From Adiantum capillus-veneris (Eukaryota > Streptophyta > Polypodiopsida > Polypodiales > Pteridaceae), in NCBI GenBank assembly GCA_014529385.2, contig CM043951.1:107664384-107728383 (forward strand): DNA of 64,000 bases, given 5' to 3'. Every line of letters begins with the position of its first letter. Within the stretch, counting starts at the first letter, position 1. Below the pieces are notes generated by a model. That model saw nothing but the letters and a program-made list of their open reading frames with translations. It ran no database searches and was not told the origin of the DNA. This document shows positions 23,788 through 34,837 of the stretch, in pieces. Made by a program: the position numbers and the translations under genes.

Positions 23788-24145
23788 TGTAACATTTAAT
23801 GCACTAGTAACTTGTGTGTAGCGTAAATTGATAGCATAGTGAGCATTTCATTAAGAACAAGTTCCTAATGAGCATATAGAGAGTACTTAATTTGAGAAAG
23901 AAACATAGCAATTTACACCTAGCTAATTTGGCATTGACAATATTTAAAAAGAGAGAGAAATAGAACAATTGACAACAATTGAGGAACGGATTTACATGGA
24001 GCCGGTCCCCCCTCCATAAAGGCTTTGTATTATAGCTTCTCCCATCAAAGAAGACTTTTGTACAATAAAATCCTTGTGGTTCTTGACAAAACTCATTGCT
24101 GCAATGAAGATGGAAGCTTCATGCGCCAAATTATGCTTGAAAAAT
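23788..24145 (-). repeat. GypA-b 5' LTR, inner part
   Basis: Terminal 358 bp of the LTR next to the primer site, cut at 24145 by E2. The remainder continues at 39828. Together the parts make 1562 bp, close to the 1590 bp LTR of GypA-a. Confidence 0.87.
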
Positions 24146-24662
24146 TGTGCGCTTCTATCGCCCATGTCAATGCAAGGGACTTGCTATACACTATGTGCGA
24201 GCCACAAATGGCTAAGCACACAACCAGACTAATCTAGCAAGCTAAAGAGAGCGAGGGTGTGTCACTCACCGCCCTATGCTCGCCTTCGCGAAGAAGAAGA
24301 AGCTACCATCGTGCCAGGCTCAACCGGCTCGCCGCCGCCGTGCCGTCGTCTCAATGCTCTCTCTCTCTCTCCCTCTCTCTCTCTCTCTCACGCATACACA
24401 CACACACACAAGGAGATGAAGAAGAAGATGGAGATGGAGCAAGAGCACTCTTCAATTGCACAAATCAAAGAATGAGGTATTTTAGGTTTAGATTGACTTT
24501 TATATGGGCTCGCCCATTCACACTTGGTCACCCATGCTTATCCAACTAACCCTTGAATGTTCTAGTTAGAGTGCACCTCTCATCGGCAATCACTCTACCC
24601 TTTCCTATTGGACCGACAAGCCCGGCCCATGACTACTAGAAGTGGACGTCGGTGGGTTAACA
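24146..24662 (-). repeat. E2 3' LTR
   Basis: 517 bp; in element orientation starts TGTTAACCCACC and ends AAGCGCACA. It contains a short CT tract (about 24357-24388) followed by a CA tract (24396-24410). The same tract is hugely expanded in the 5' LTR. Confidence 0.9.
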
Positions 24663-24676
24663 TGCCCCCCTTCCTT
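24663..24676 (-). other. E2 polypurine tract
   Basis: On the minus strand AAGGAAGGGGGGCA abuts the 3' LTR. Confidence 0.82.
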
Positions 24677-25897
24677 ATGTAGATTCCGCCCTCGAAATAT
24701 AACAGTGCAGCATAGGGATCCATGATAGGAGTACCTGTGTCAAAAGAAAAGCAACATTGTGAAAGCTCAAAGGCAGTATGTGCAGGCGTGCAATAAGTGA
24801 GATGCATACATGACATTCTAGGAAATGCAAAAAATAAAATCATGAATTGTAACATTTCCAACTAGAACAAGCATAGTGCCTGAATGAAATGCAATTGAGT
24901 TAAGGTCTATTAGGTTGACTCTAAGAGAAGTTCTCAAGAGCTAGGACTAAACTAAGTACTAGATTGTCTAACGTTAATTTAAAAATGTCGACTAAAAGTT
25001 AGTAAACCCTAGGAATGCTCGTCAGGGTCTAAAGACTAGTGATCTTGTCACTTATACCACTTAAGTGTGATAACATAAAATACAAGAAAGTTTGTGCTAT
25101 TTTCTTTTTCTTTTTTCTTTTTTCTTTTTTTTTCTTTTTCTTTTTCTCTTTTTTTTCTTTTCTTTTGTTGTTGTCATAGTTGCTACAAGTTGCGGGGGTC
25201 TCGAGGTCTCAAATACCAACAGCTAAGAGACTCGAGGTCTCAAATACCAGCTTGAGCATAAACTAGCCGGGAGACTCGAGGTCTCAAATATCATCTTAAC
25301 ACATGGACTTCCACAACACAAGTCACACTTAGGTGGAATAAGCTAGAGAGAACTATATCCTCATAGCCTAAAACATTACTAAAGCTACTACAATTAATAG
25401 AGTATTTAGGAATTAAAGTCAGCAATTAAGTGGCCTAGTTCAACCTAAGGTCCTGATACCTACTTAAAGCCAACTAATAAACCAAACTCAAAGAGAAGAA
25501 CAAGATACTAGAAGTTTGAGAAAATTATAGCATCTAAATTCGCAATGTCACAACTTCATAAATTTTATGCATTGTTAGAAACTCAAATGAAAAGATGCAA
25601 ACATGTACTGTGGAAAGCATAGATAAAAGGAAGTAGTACACCTGATATAATGGAGAACATCCATTGTAACATGTAAATATCCATTGTAGTTGTCCTTTGA
25701 AGGCATCTTTATGTAGTCACAAACTGCACAATAGTCACCACCAAACATCCACCTTCTAAAGGCACATCAGTGGAGAAAGGTACCAACCCTTATTGAACAC
25801 AATTAAAAAACCTAAGGAACCCTAACCTAATTATTTTCACTCTCCCTAGAGAGTCAAGGGAATAGGATATTGTAGAGATTGGGGGGAAACCCTAAGG
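24677..25897 (-). other. E2 3' noncoding region
   Basis: No supported gene. It holds a long pyrimidine tract (25101-25167, T-rich with C) and three copies of a hairpin repeat (listed separately). Confidence 0.6.
25198..25293. repeat. Three copies of a GAGAC/GTCTC hairpin repeat
   Basis: The phrase GACTCGAGGTCTCAAATACC occurs, with small changes, at 25198-25218, 25227-25249 and 25271-25293. Each full copy can form a 5 bp stem (GAGAC/GTCTC) around TCGAG. Spacings are 29 and 44 bp. Role unknown. Confidence 0.75.
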
Positions 25898-26469
25898 CTA
25901 AACCCCTATCCTCGTTGTCAAGAAAAAAAATTCATCATCATTGAGACCATATGTGCCATCCGTGTAATCATGAAAATCTTCTTCATCATTAGAGGCACTA
26001 ATGTTTACTAAGAAGGTCATTAGACGTCTATAGTCATCTTGGGCAAAAGGGCAGGCTTGTGCAATGGGAGAAACACTCTCTACTAAGTATGGATCAGTCG
26101 TGGTCAAGAGACGTATCAGGCATTCTAACTCCTCGAAATTCCTCTCACATGCTAGCGTACCTACCAAATCCTCAGGCAGCATTGGAAAGAACATGTGAAA
26201 CACTTGTGAAAAGTAACGAGGATACCTCTCACCCAAGGCAAGAGTGGATGACTCTAACATACTACACGCGTGTCCAATAAGGCGTTATATAGCACTTTTC
26301 CATAGGCGCTATTTAGCTCAATAGGGTATCGTAGAGGTGTATCAGAGTCCAACCAATCATCCTCTGTTTCAACGTGGAGTGCATGTGTAACTCCAAGATT
26401 GACCTCTCGTTGGTGTCTTATGCGTTGTTGTCGCTCTTTAGCCTCAGCTTGAGCTTGTATCTTCTTCAA
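25898..26469 (-). pseudogene. E2 small post-integrase ORF region
   Basis: Minus-strand open frames 26469-26254 (charged, KKIQAQAEAKERQQRIRHQR) and 26260-25898 (120 residues, acidic end DEEDFHDYTDG) follow the integrase tail. I do not recognise a family. The position matches the extra coding sequence that Tat elements carry after integrase, but it is far shorter than in E1. It might be one interrupted protein, since the frames overlap by a few bases. Confidence 0.45.
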
Positions 26470-27600
26470 TTTTGTTTGTGCCTTGGCTGCCTTTTTTCAT
26501 AATATCTTTTAAATTTGCTACCATTGAGGAATCCAATGGTTTCAACTTCATCAAGAGTCTCCACACAAATGGTTCCTTGAGGGGTGATTTCACATACTCT
26601 ATATGGTCCTTTTCCCGCATATTTCAACTTTTTCTTTTCATTACACACTCCATACATAAGGACTTTATCACCAACATTGATATCCTTGTTCTTTAGATGA
26701 TGGTCAAACCATTTCTTCCTCCTATCTTTCTCCACAAGTGCATTTTGCACACAGCCAGTTGCCTTTCTTCATCTTCATCTAACCTCTCAAGGATATATAA
26801 GCGCTCAACTAAAGGGTTACCATCCCAACCTTCTTGTGAAGCTATGCGTAGACTAGGAATTACAAAATCCCATGGCATAACTGCTTCTTGGCCATATACC
26901 ATTTTGAATGGTGTACAATTAATAACCACTTTTTATCGTACTTTTTAAGAAGTACGATAAGGCCATAGGGCTAAATTCAGCTTCAAATCCCAATCTATAT
27001 GCTGAGCTTCCACCATTTTGGTCAAGATAGAGATTAAGGACTTGTTGGTACTCTCAGCTTGGCCATTTGCTTGTGGATAATAAGGTGTGGACTTATGGTG
27101 AGCTATCATGAAGTTGGTAGTGAGTTCTTTTATCACTCCATTTATAAAATGAGTTCCATTGTCACTCACAATCTCAAAGGGACAACCAAATCTTGTAATA
27201 ATGTTCTCAAAGAGAAACTTGGCAGTTGACCTTGCATCAGCCTTACATGTCGCCTTGGCTTCTGCCCACTTTGTCACATAGTCAGTGGACACGATAATAT
27301 ATCAAGACTGAGTGCTACGAGCTGCCGGACTAATTGGACCTACAAAGTCCAACCCCCATTTTTCAAATGGTTGAGTCACTTTAACAGGATGTAAAGGCAT
27401 CTTATCCTTTCGTTGTGTGATCTTGTAACGTTGGCATTCATCACATACTTTTTCAAAAAGTGATGCATCTTTGAATAAGGTAGTCCACCAATAGCCTCAT
27501 TGCAAGACCTTTCTAGCTATTAGTTCCCCTGAGAAATGTCCTCCGAGTATACCCATGTGGGCTTCTTGCAGTATGTATTAATACTCATCCTCACGGGCAC
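26466..27600 (-). pseudogene. E2 integrase
   Basis: Minus strand: zinc-binding H2C2 region at about 27580-27430 (HMGILGGHFSGE, CDECQRYK), with a TGA within it. Core at 27370-26945: WGLDFVGPISPAARSTQ, then an in-frame stop at 27302, then STDYVTKWAEAKATCKADAR, VSDNGTHFINGVIKEL and YYPQANGQAESTNK. The DDE residues are visible. After a frame break near 26945 the C-terminus continues (MVYGQEAVMPWDFVIPSLR, then VGDKVLMYGVCNEKKKLKYA) to 26466. Only one zinc-binding region is seen, unlike E1. Confidence 0.87.
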
Positions 27601-27613
27601 AACTCTAAGAATA

Positions 27614-28844
27614 TCATCCTTCCCTAACCTTTAGAGAGTTCCTGCAAATGAGAGAATAAGGTTCACACTCTTTTAACAGTTTTTGAGCTATGTCCTTACA
27701 AAGCTCTTTGGGTGGAAAACCGTTAACTAAAAAGTTCACAATCTTCTCACTCCATTCAGGTATGGTCTCGACCAGGAATAGAGAAGTATCAGGCAATTCA
27801 TCATCGGCTCCATTAGGGGCTTCACCATTGGGAATGAGAGACAAATGATCCACCATGACATGTCTTTTAACAGGTCTCAACAAAACGGTAAAATTAAACT
27901 CAAGGAGAATTAACAACCATCGTGTAATTCTTCCCGTGTGGAACAAGGTTTATTTACTAGATACAACAAGGCTTGATAATCCACATAGAAAACAAACTTG
28001 TTAGCAAGAAGGTGACAGAGAAATTTTTTCGCTACGTAAATCATACCTAAACCTTCCCTCTCTGTAGTGGTGTAGTTTCTCTCGGCATCATTCAATTGAC
28101 GACTTGCAAAGCTAATGGGGTAGTCCAATTTATGTTCTCCTGGTTGAGCTAGAACACACCCAATAGCAAAGTTTGATGAATCAATATGAACATGGAAAAT
28201 TACATTATTCCAATCGTGCACTCGTAGAGTAGGAGCACTAGTCAAGGTCTTTTTCAATGACTCATAAGTATGGTCACACTCCGTGGTCCAGTTGAACTCA
28301 ATAAGAAGCTTGTACATCTCGGCAAAGTTTAAAATAAATCGTTGGTAATAACCAACATGGCCCATGAACCTTTGAACTCCTTTATAGTTTGTAGGTGGTG
28401 GCAATTCAGCAATGGCTTTAATTTTGCTCTCATTTGTGGAAATCCCATTTTTGGACACTATATACCCTAAAATGACTCCATGTTTAACGCATTTGAAAGG
28501 GTTTAAGGAGATGCAATACAATCTGCACTTCTCAAACACTTTTCGTAAGCATGATAGATGTTCTTTACAAGAGGAATAAACACAAAGGTCATCTAAGAAA
28601 GCTTCGCAAACCATCTAAAAAGCTATAAGCTTCCTTCCCTGCAACTCTTTCAAGCACATGTTCTAAATATGGCAAGGGTAATGGTCCCTCCTAGTGGCGG
28701 CATTGACCTTCTTGAGATCCACGCACGCTCTGAGTTTCCCATTATTTTTTGGCACAATCACTATTGGGGACACCATTCTAAGTGCTCTATAGGGTATATG
28801 AATCCGCATTTCACAAGCTTTTTAATCTCTTCTTGAACGATCTT
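27614..28844 (-). pseudogene. E2 reverse transcriptase fragment and RNase H
   Basis: Minus strand 28844-28618 carries the RT fingers (EEIKKLVKCGFIYPIEH, a VPKKNGKLR-like block with shifts, EAYSFLDG). A deletion then removes the palm from the GYNQ region to the catalytic box: at about 28614 the sequence jumps to CEAFLDDLCVYSS, so the tyrosine of YMDD is missing. The thumb and RNase H are long and open to 27910 (FMGHVGYYQRFI, FHVHIDSSNFAIGCVLAQPG), then shift frame to 27946-27614 (VDHLSLIPNGEAP). Copia C1 interrupts it at 28844. Confidence 0.87.
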
Positions 28845-29105
28845 TGTTAGGTTTAATGGCCATGTGGCCGATCGCCCATCACTAACTGCCACTAACCCTA
28901 AGTGTACAGCTATACACTTGTGTGAGCCACTAACACTAAGTACAATGTGTATTGTGCCTTAGTGCATAAGATAAGAGAAGAAAGAAAGGGGGCACACAGT
29001 ATGTTGGCTCTCCCCCTTCAACCTGTGTGTGTGGCTATGGTGGTGTGTGTGTGAGTGCGTACGTGCGTATTCTTCTTCCATTGTGCTCCCAGCTCCTCCC
29101 CATCA
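28845..29105 (+). repeat. C1 5' LTR
   Basis: 261 bp, starts TGTTAGGTTTAATGG and ends CCCATCA, 2 bp before the primer site. Confidence 0.8.
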
Positions 29106-29107
29106 TC

Positions 29108-29119
29108 TGGTATCAGAGC
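29108..29119 (+). other. C1 primer binding site
   Basis: TGGTATCAGAGC, a perfect match to the standard tRNA-iMet primer site of plant copia elements. Confidence 0.9.
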
Positions 29120-30269
29120 GGTTTCATTCCCGAAATCGTTTCCGCGCGCACACGCACTTTCAAGAGTGCAAACAAGATTCCGATTTCGCCATTGGCAAGT
29201 TCAGCTTCCCGAGAGCGTTTCCAGCAGGTGTTCTGGTGTTTTACCCCCCTTTCGGAGCCATTCGAGCCATCAGAAACCCCATTCGAGCTACGGTTCAGGA
29301 GCTGAAATTTTCAGCCCTCTTGTGGTAGTTTGTGTTGCAGTGCTTCCATACCCAGTTATTACAGGTATTATTGTTGCAGCCTCTTCCATCTACGAGTGCC
29401 CACGGCTCATTCGGGAGTGTGTATCCTCTTTCGGAGTGGCCTCATACACACACATAGAGCGGGAGCTTGACAACATTGTCTTCCTTGACTACAGGTACAA
29501 GTATAGGTACATATACATAGAGCGCCTTGGTTAGCTTTCTTTGTGCTTCTTGACCTCGCTTTCGGCTTTGGGCTTACGACATTGGCATCGACTCACAGGC
29601 TACAGGTTTCAGTGCTTGTGATATTATGGTTCCAATGGGAGCAGTTGTTTATGCGTACATGCATATGTTGACACTTTTGACAATGTTTGAGCTCTTTTGA
29701 GAGCGGATTGACTCCCCGCAGGGATGTTTAGTTGTAGGCACATGCTTTTGACGCCTGTTTGAGTGTCTTGACAGACTTGTACATCTTTGTGGATATTGCC
29801 ATTGTACGCTTTTGTGGAGCCATCTTTTGGCTAGTACGGTAGTCCCGGCCATCCTGAGACTTGGTCCGGAAGATAGCCATTTCTGAGACTTGGCTATACG
29901 TTTTTGCTGCATAACCTACGTTGTTGAGGGTCGATAGCGTGAGGTTTTCATTGAGCTGGGGTATTCTCAAATATGGAGATACCTTCGGTGATACAGGTAG
30001 CTGGAGCATCCCTTACGAGGCCTCACCAGAGGACATGTATAGAGTGGTATAGGTGCTTTTGACGCCGAGTTGACGGTCTATGGTTAGTTTGACTGTTTAT
30101 GCACATCAGTTGGTCTCTATACAGTGTGATTTTGAGAGGTATTGCTCTCTTCTATGCTTTGTGAGTGACATACTTGGTCATCTTGTGTCGTATTTTGGTT
30201 GACAAAGTCCCAAATACAAAGAAGACTCTGTCGAAATTTTCCCAGAATCTTTTGGTAGTTTTGTCACCA
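29120..30269 (+). other. C1 untranslated leader
   Basis: About 1.1 kb between primer site and gag start. No gene supported; open frames near 29027-29534 overlap the LTR and leader and show no family motifs. Confidence 0.6.
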
Positions 30270-31895
30270 TGTCTACTAGCAAAGACCGTGACATTTATGA
30301 CATAACAAGTTTGATGGCACTAATTTTCAGCTTTGGAAGAATCAAATGCAAGATCTGCTTGTCCAAAAGAAATAGAAATTGACTATTATTTATGCGCCAC
30401 GGACTGAAGAGATGAATTTGACTCAGTTTCAGTGGGAGGAGCTTGATGAGCTATGTAGATCTACTATTAGATTGCACCTTGCTGAGTCAGTGTACTTTTC
30501 AGTGCTAGAATGTGAATCTGCCTATGCTTTATGGCAAAAGTTATGCAACACTTATGAAAAGGATATGGCAAGTAATAAGGTTTTCATGATGCGAAAACTG
30601 TTTAACCTTCGCATAAAGGAGTCAGCCACTGTTGCCAGTCATATTAATGACTTTGATTCTCTATTTTCCCAGATTCGTGCACAACGAATCAATATTGATG
30701 ATGAGATGAAAGCAATCTTCTTGCTTTGTCCGTTGCCACCCTCATGGGATATCTTTTGCACAGCTGTCAGTAACTCTGCTCCTAATGGTACGCTAGTGTA
30801 CATTGATGTCACTAGTTCTCTTTTGTCAGAGGAAATGCGCTGCAAGGCTATGGATAGCTCGCATCATGGCGAAGATCATTATGTGCAAAAGGATGGAAAA
30901 CAGTGTAAAGGTTGTTCTAGGAATCGTGAATCCAAGAAAGAGGGCAATAGAGATGATTCAAAGGGTAGATCAAAGTCTCCTGGTCGTCGCAATGTTCAAT
31001 GCCATTATTGTGATAAGTTTGGTCACATAAAGAAGGATTGTTATGCTTGGAAGCGTGACAAAGGTAAAGGCAAAGGCAAAGACAATGATGATAAAGAGGA
31101 GAAACCAAAGAGTTCGGTTAAGATTGAAGAACTGAACATAGTGCAAGATGATTGTGATGCACAAGACATCAATATGTTGACTGAAAATAATGATGTATTT
31201 TATGATGCACAAGAAACTCTATCTTTGCAGAGTTCTATGCCAGCAGATCTACTTGTTAGTGGTGAAGTGTCCCATACATGGATTCTTGATTCGGGCGCTT
31301 CGTTGTATGTCACACCTCATAGGCATTGGTTTACTACATATGAGGAAACCATTGGCACTGTTACGCTAGGTGACAGCTACTCTTGTGACATTGTGGGCAT
31401 AGGTGATATTGCTATGGTTATGGAAAATGGGGTGAGGTTTACCATACATAATGTGCGTCATGTTCCAGCTTTGACACGAAATTTGATTTTGGTTGGACGT
31501 CTTGATGACTTGGGTTACAAAGTCACTTTTCATCAGCAGTCTTGGCGTATTGCGAAAGGTCATCTTATTTTAGCCCATGGTTCTAAAGTTGGTATACTTT
31601 ATCTTATTTATGTATCTGACAAGAACAGTGTTCTTTCTGTAACCGAGCTGCCAACTGTTGCTTTGTGGCATAGCCGGTTAGGTCATATGTCAAAGAAGGG
31701 AATGGAAACTCTTTCTCATTTGGGCTACTTACCGACTTTATCATTTTCTGATTTTCCCTTTTGTGAACATTGTCAATATGGTAAGCAAACACAAGCACAT
31801 CGTACACAGTCTTTTGACAAAGAGAGAAAGCCCTTAGAGCTTGTGCATAGTGATTTATGTGGGCCTATGCCTTCTAAATCCCATGGTGGTGACTA
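30270..31895 (+). pseudogene. C1 gag-protease-integrase (truncated)
   Basis: Gag begins at about 30270 (STSKDRDIYD). After a one-base frame change and a TAG at 30373 it stays open from 30379. Domains: UBN2-type gag (about 30400-30850), CCHC zinc knuckle CHYCDKFGHIKKDC (about 31002-31043), protease WILDSGASLYVT (about 31279-31315), GAG-pre-integrase with the HHCC finger (LWHSRLGHMSKKGME...CEHCQYGK, 31665-31790), and the start of the integrase core (LELVHSDLCGPMPSKSHGGDY). It ends at the junction with E2. The long open frame implies this copia is younger than E1 or GypA. Confidence 0.88.
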
Positions 31896-33846
31896 CAACG
31901 AGAATTCAAATGCTTTAAGCGACTAATAAGTCTCTCACCGACTCTCCTTCCTCTCGTTGGGCTTTCTGGAGCTGAGAGGATACACCCCAAAGCACTCCCT
32001 CTTGTATATATTATTTCAAGAACAGTCTCCTAAGAGTAGGGTAAATCATTTTTTCTTCCACCCTTAGGGTTCTATACCAATCCCTTACCTTCCCAATTAA
32101 GGTTAAGCTTAAAGCATTACTCTTATGCAGGTCATTGTGCTCTCCTAGAGAATCGCATATTTGTTCAAACACTTCGATATGCTTTCTCACATCCCCGTCT
32201 CCACTAGATTTTTGTGTGAGCTTGGCTATTTGTATTGCCTTACTTCTAGGCTCTCTATCAGGCGTGTTATGCATATTCTCAGCAATAGATCGATCGACAA
32301 CTTGAGCAAAGGTTTCCAAGTCACCTAAGTGAGCAGGCACCGTGGGTGAAGGCGCTCCAGAGACTACATGTGGAGTAGGTATTGGCATTGGGCTTGGCAC
32401 ATAGGAAGGCCTTGGGTTCCACATTTGGTATGGTGTTGTGCCATGTGGTGGCCCAAAGTTCATATGTGTGGCCCTAGGCATAGAAGACGTCGCATGTGAC
32501 ATGTTAATGCTAGCCGGTATGGTCCCATGGAAATAAGAGCTTGGGTGTTGTGGTTGTGGATTATAGGTTGTTGAAACAATGGGAGGGGTAGGGACTACAT
32601 GAGTACAAGGACCCATAGGTGTATACGATCGGTACACACTTGTAGGTACTGTTTAAGCATTGAGCTACCATGTAGTGGTGCTTTACTAACAAATGAGGTC
32701 CATGGCGTGTTTCTTGGATGCCTATCATTGGGGTAGTCATGGTAGTCGTGGTGTCATCAAGAGAGAGATGAGCTAAACTTGGAAAAGTAAAGCTATCACT
32801 TGTGGGCTCAATTGCACTGAGACCCCTGGTGAAACAACATATGGAGGATCCACCGGACTTATCGAGGGAGTCTCCATTTGTGATAAGGTCGGTTGTTTAG
32901 CCTTCCCTGTATCCAAGAATCTCATGAGACACATTGAAGTCATGTGGATCCCCTTGTTCTGTCTCTCTAGCTCAATAACCCTATGGATGACCTCACAAAC
33001 TTTTTGTTGTTTATCCTCCACACTAGTAGCACCCGTTGTGGATTGTAGGACATCTAACCAACCTACATGATAGGTGTGACCTATGTATAAGTTAGTTAGA
33101 GTTTTCGTTTGTAGTTCGTACTCCCAGTTCTCATTTAAGAATGCTCCATCTAGGATTGAGGTGCTAGGGGTGTCCATTGAACTAGATGCAATGTGGCTCT
33201 CTATGGGTTGACCCTTAGTGGTCACTAATTTAGGAGCAATTGATTTCTCTCCTAGCAAGTATATTGACATACGGGATTTCGCTTTTAACTCTCTTTGTTG
33301 CTCCACCTTACATAAGCTCTCGATTTCCTTTTCCCTAGCCGCAATGATATATCGCTCAACCTCTTGCACTTCGGCAAGGCCTCTACCATCAGGTAATATA
33401 ACCTTGGAGGGGAATAGCTCTGAAGAGTCAGGGGGTGCAGTTAATGGAGTATTCACATGCACATTCTCTAAGAGCATGGGGTCTACGTTGGTCATGAATG
33501 GTGAATTAACTTCCCCACCCCCCTCATTTACATCGTTAGCTCCATGTTCGAAGCGAGTGGCTCTACTAAAGGTTTCCTTCAAGCGGCTAAGCACGGTCGA
33601 CCCAGATCGTGGGCCCATGGCATGCATGTCTTGGCTTGAGCTATCAAGATTAGGCATTGGGTAACCCTCCATGATGTTGTAGTCAGAGGAAGAGTCATTA
33701 GACGCTATATGTGGGTCCTGAGTGGTACTACCTTGGGTCCCTACCGAGGGCCCTGGACCTAAGGTAGGTGGGTATTGAGAACTCGCGTAAGTCAAAGTGC
33801 TCTCTAGTTGCTCAGTCTCTAGCACACGACCAGAGCGCAGATGCAT
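31896..33846 (-). pseudogene. E2 gag
   Basis: Minus-strand gag starts at 33846 (MHLRSGRVLETEQ) and stays open to 32773. It then continues, after stops, from 32637 through a Pro/Met/His-rich linker into the capsid-like block (SGDGDVRKHIEVFEQICDSL, LTLIGKVRDWYRTL) at about 32240-32040. The tail (SSQLQKAQREEGESVRDLL) runs to the C1 junction at about 31896. Zinc knuckle and protease are missing, removed by the deletion that also truncated C1. Confidence 0.82.
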
Positions 33847-33917
33847 GTGCCTTTGGCACCTACAAGAGTCGACGAATACCCTCGAAGGTTAATCGCATGA
33901 CTTTTTGGGAAAAACGC

Positions 33918-34411
33918 CTATAATGTTAGATCTATAAGGTACAATAAGTAGATATGTTAGTTAATTAGTTGTTGTAGTATTTTGTTAGTGTGTAATAGTA
34001 GCTCTATTAATTGTAAGTAGGTAGGCTAGGTGTGTGTGTGTGTACTCACGCGCGCCGCGCAAGCGTAACGACCTTATCCAAAAAAAAAAGCAAAAAAAAA
34101 CTTAATCTTTGAAAAAAAAAATTAAAGGTAGGATCGAGAATATTTCCCAAGCCCAAGCCCAAGCTCACGCTCAGGCTCAAGACTTAGTCACCCTTTAAAG
34201 TTACTTATTTTAGCCTCAAGCGTAAGTAAAAATCGACCCTTTTGAGGACCATCGGAGCTTCGGGTAACCGAACGCTGTGCTGTAAAGCACACCACGACCC
34301 CTTGAGTGATACGCTCGTTTTAAGCTATCACACGCTCTAATCCAAAAATCGATCATTGAAAGATATTACTAACATATCTACTTATTGTACCTTACAAAAC
34401 TAACATTATAG
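33918..34411. mobile_element. MITE-like element with 44 bp terminal inverted repeats
   Basis: The 44 bp at 33918-33961 (CTATAATGTTAG...AGATATGTTAGT) is repeated in reverse complement at 34368-34411, with a few mismatches. The 494 bp element has no coding capacity and lies in the E2 leader between gag and the C2 insertion. It contains a TG tract followed by a GC-rich patch (34030-34070) and A runs. I see no clear target duplication, so the superfamily is unassigned. Confidence 0.75.
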
Positions 34412-34534
34412 CTCTCCTACCTTAATTCTAATACCTTATGAACAGAAAACACAATACATTGCAACACCTTATTAACAAAAATAGTACACTGTAGCAAAAC
34501 AAACTCCTTCTCAACACACACACCTTCCTTCTCT
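34412..34534 (-). other. E2 leader segment
   Basis: 123 bp of E2 5' leader between the MITE-like element and copia C2. It continues on the other side of C2 at 39044-39118. No gene. Confidence 0.6.
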
Positions 34535-34762
34535 TGTTGGAAATAGGGTTGCAGAGGAACACACACAGCTTGGAGAAGACAAAGGGAGCTCAAGGCACAC
34601 AATACAGAGTGTATAACTTAGTGTGCAATGGAAAGATAGATAGCCCTAGAGTGATGGGCGTATATACAATGCACGGGGGAAAAAAACCTCCTAAAGAGGG
34701 AAAAAATGCCCCGGCAGTCCTAGTGTGTTCACACACATCACTACCACATGTATATGGTAACA
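34535..34762 (-). repeat. C2 3' LTR
   Basis: 228 bp; in element orientation TGTTACCATATACATG...TATTTCCAACA. Confidence 0.88.
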
Positions 34763-34837
34763 AATCCCTCCTAGAGTGATGCGGTGAACGAGAGCTGGCA
34801 CATGAGTAAAGGGAAGTTCCGTGCCCTAACGACATGA

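Larger units (their letters stand above)
28845..31895 (+). mobile_element. C1: truncated Ty1/copia element
   Basis: A plus-strand copia element starts with its 5' LTR inside the E2 RT and reads through the primer site, gag, protease and the first part of integrase. It then stops abruptly at about 31895 against E2 gag. No 3' LTR is found. The left target pentamer would be ATCTT (28840-28844). The missing right half, together with the missing E2 segment between gag and RT, points to one deletion after insertion. Confidence 0.85.

Noticed and set aside
24146-24662. Solo LTR inserted in the GypA-b LTR
   Set aside because: It pairs with the LTR at 39140-39827. A polypurine tract and primer site sit correctly inside the pair, and GypA-b LTR sequence resumes beyond the second copy.
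29027-29534. Small plus-strand protein-coding genes in the C1 leader
   Set aside because: They overlap the C1 LTR and primer site, appear in three overlapping frames and have no domain features.
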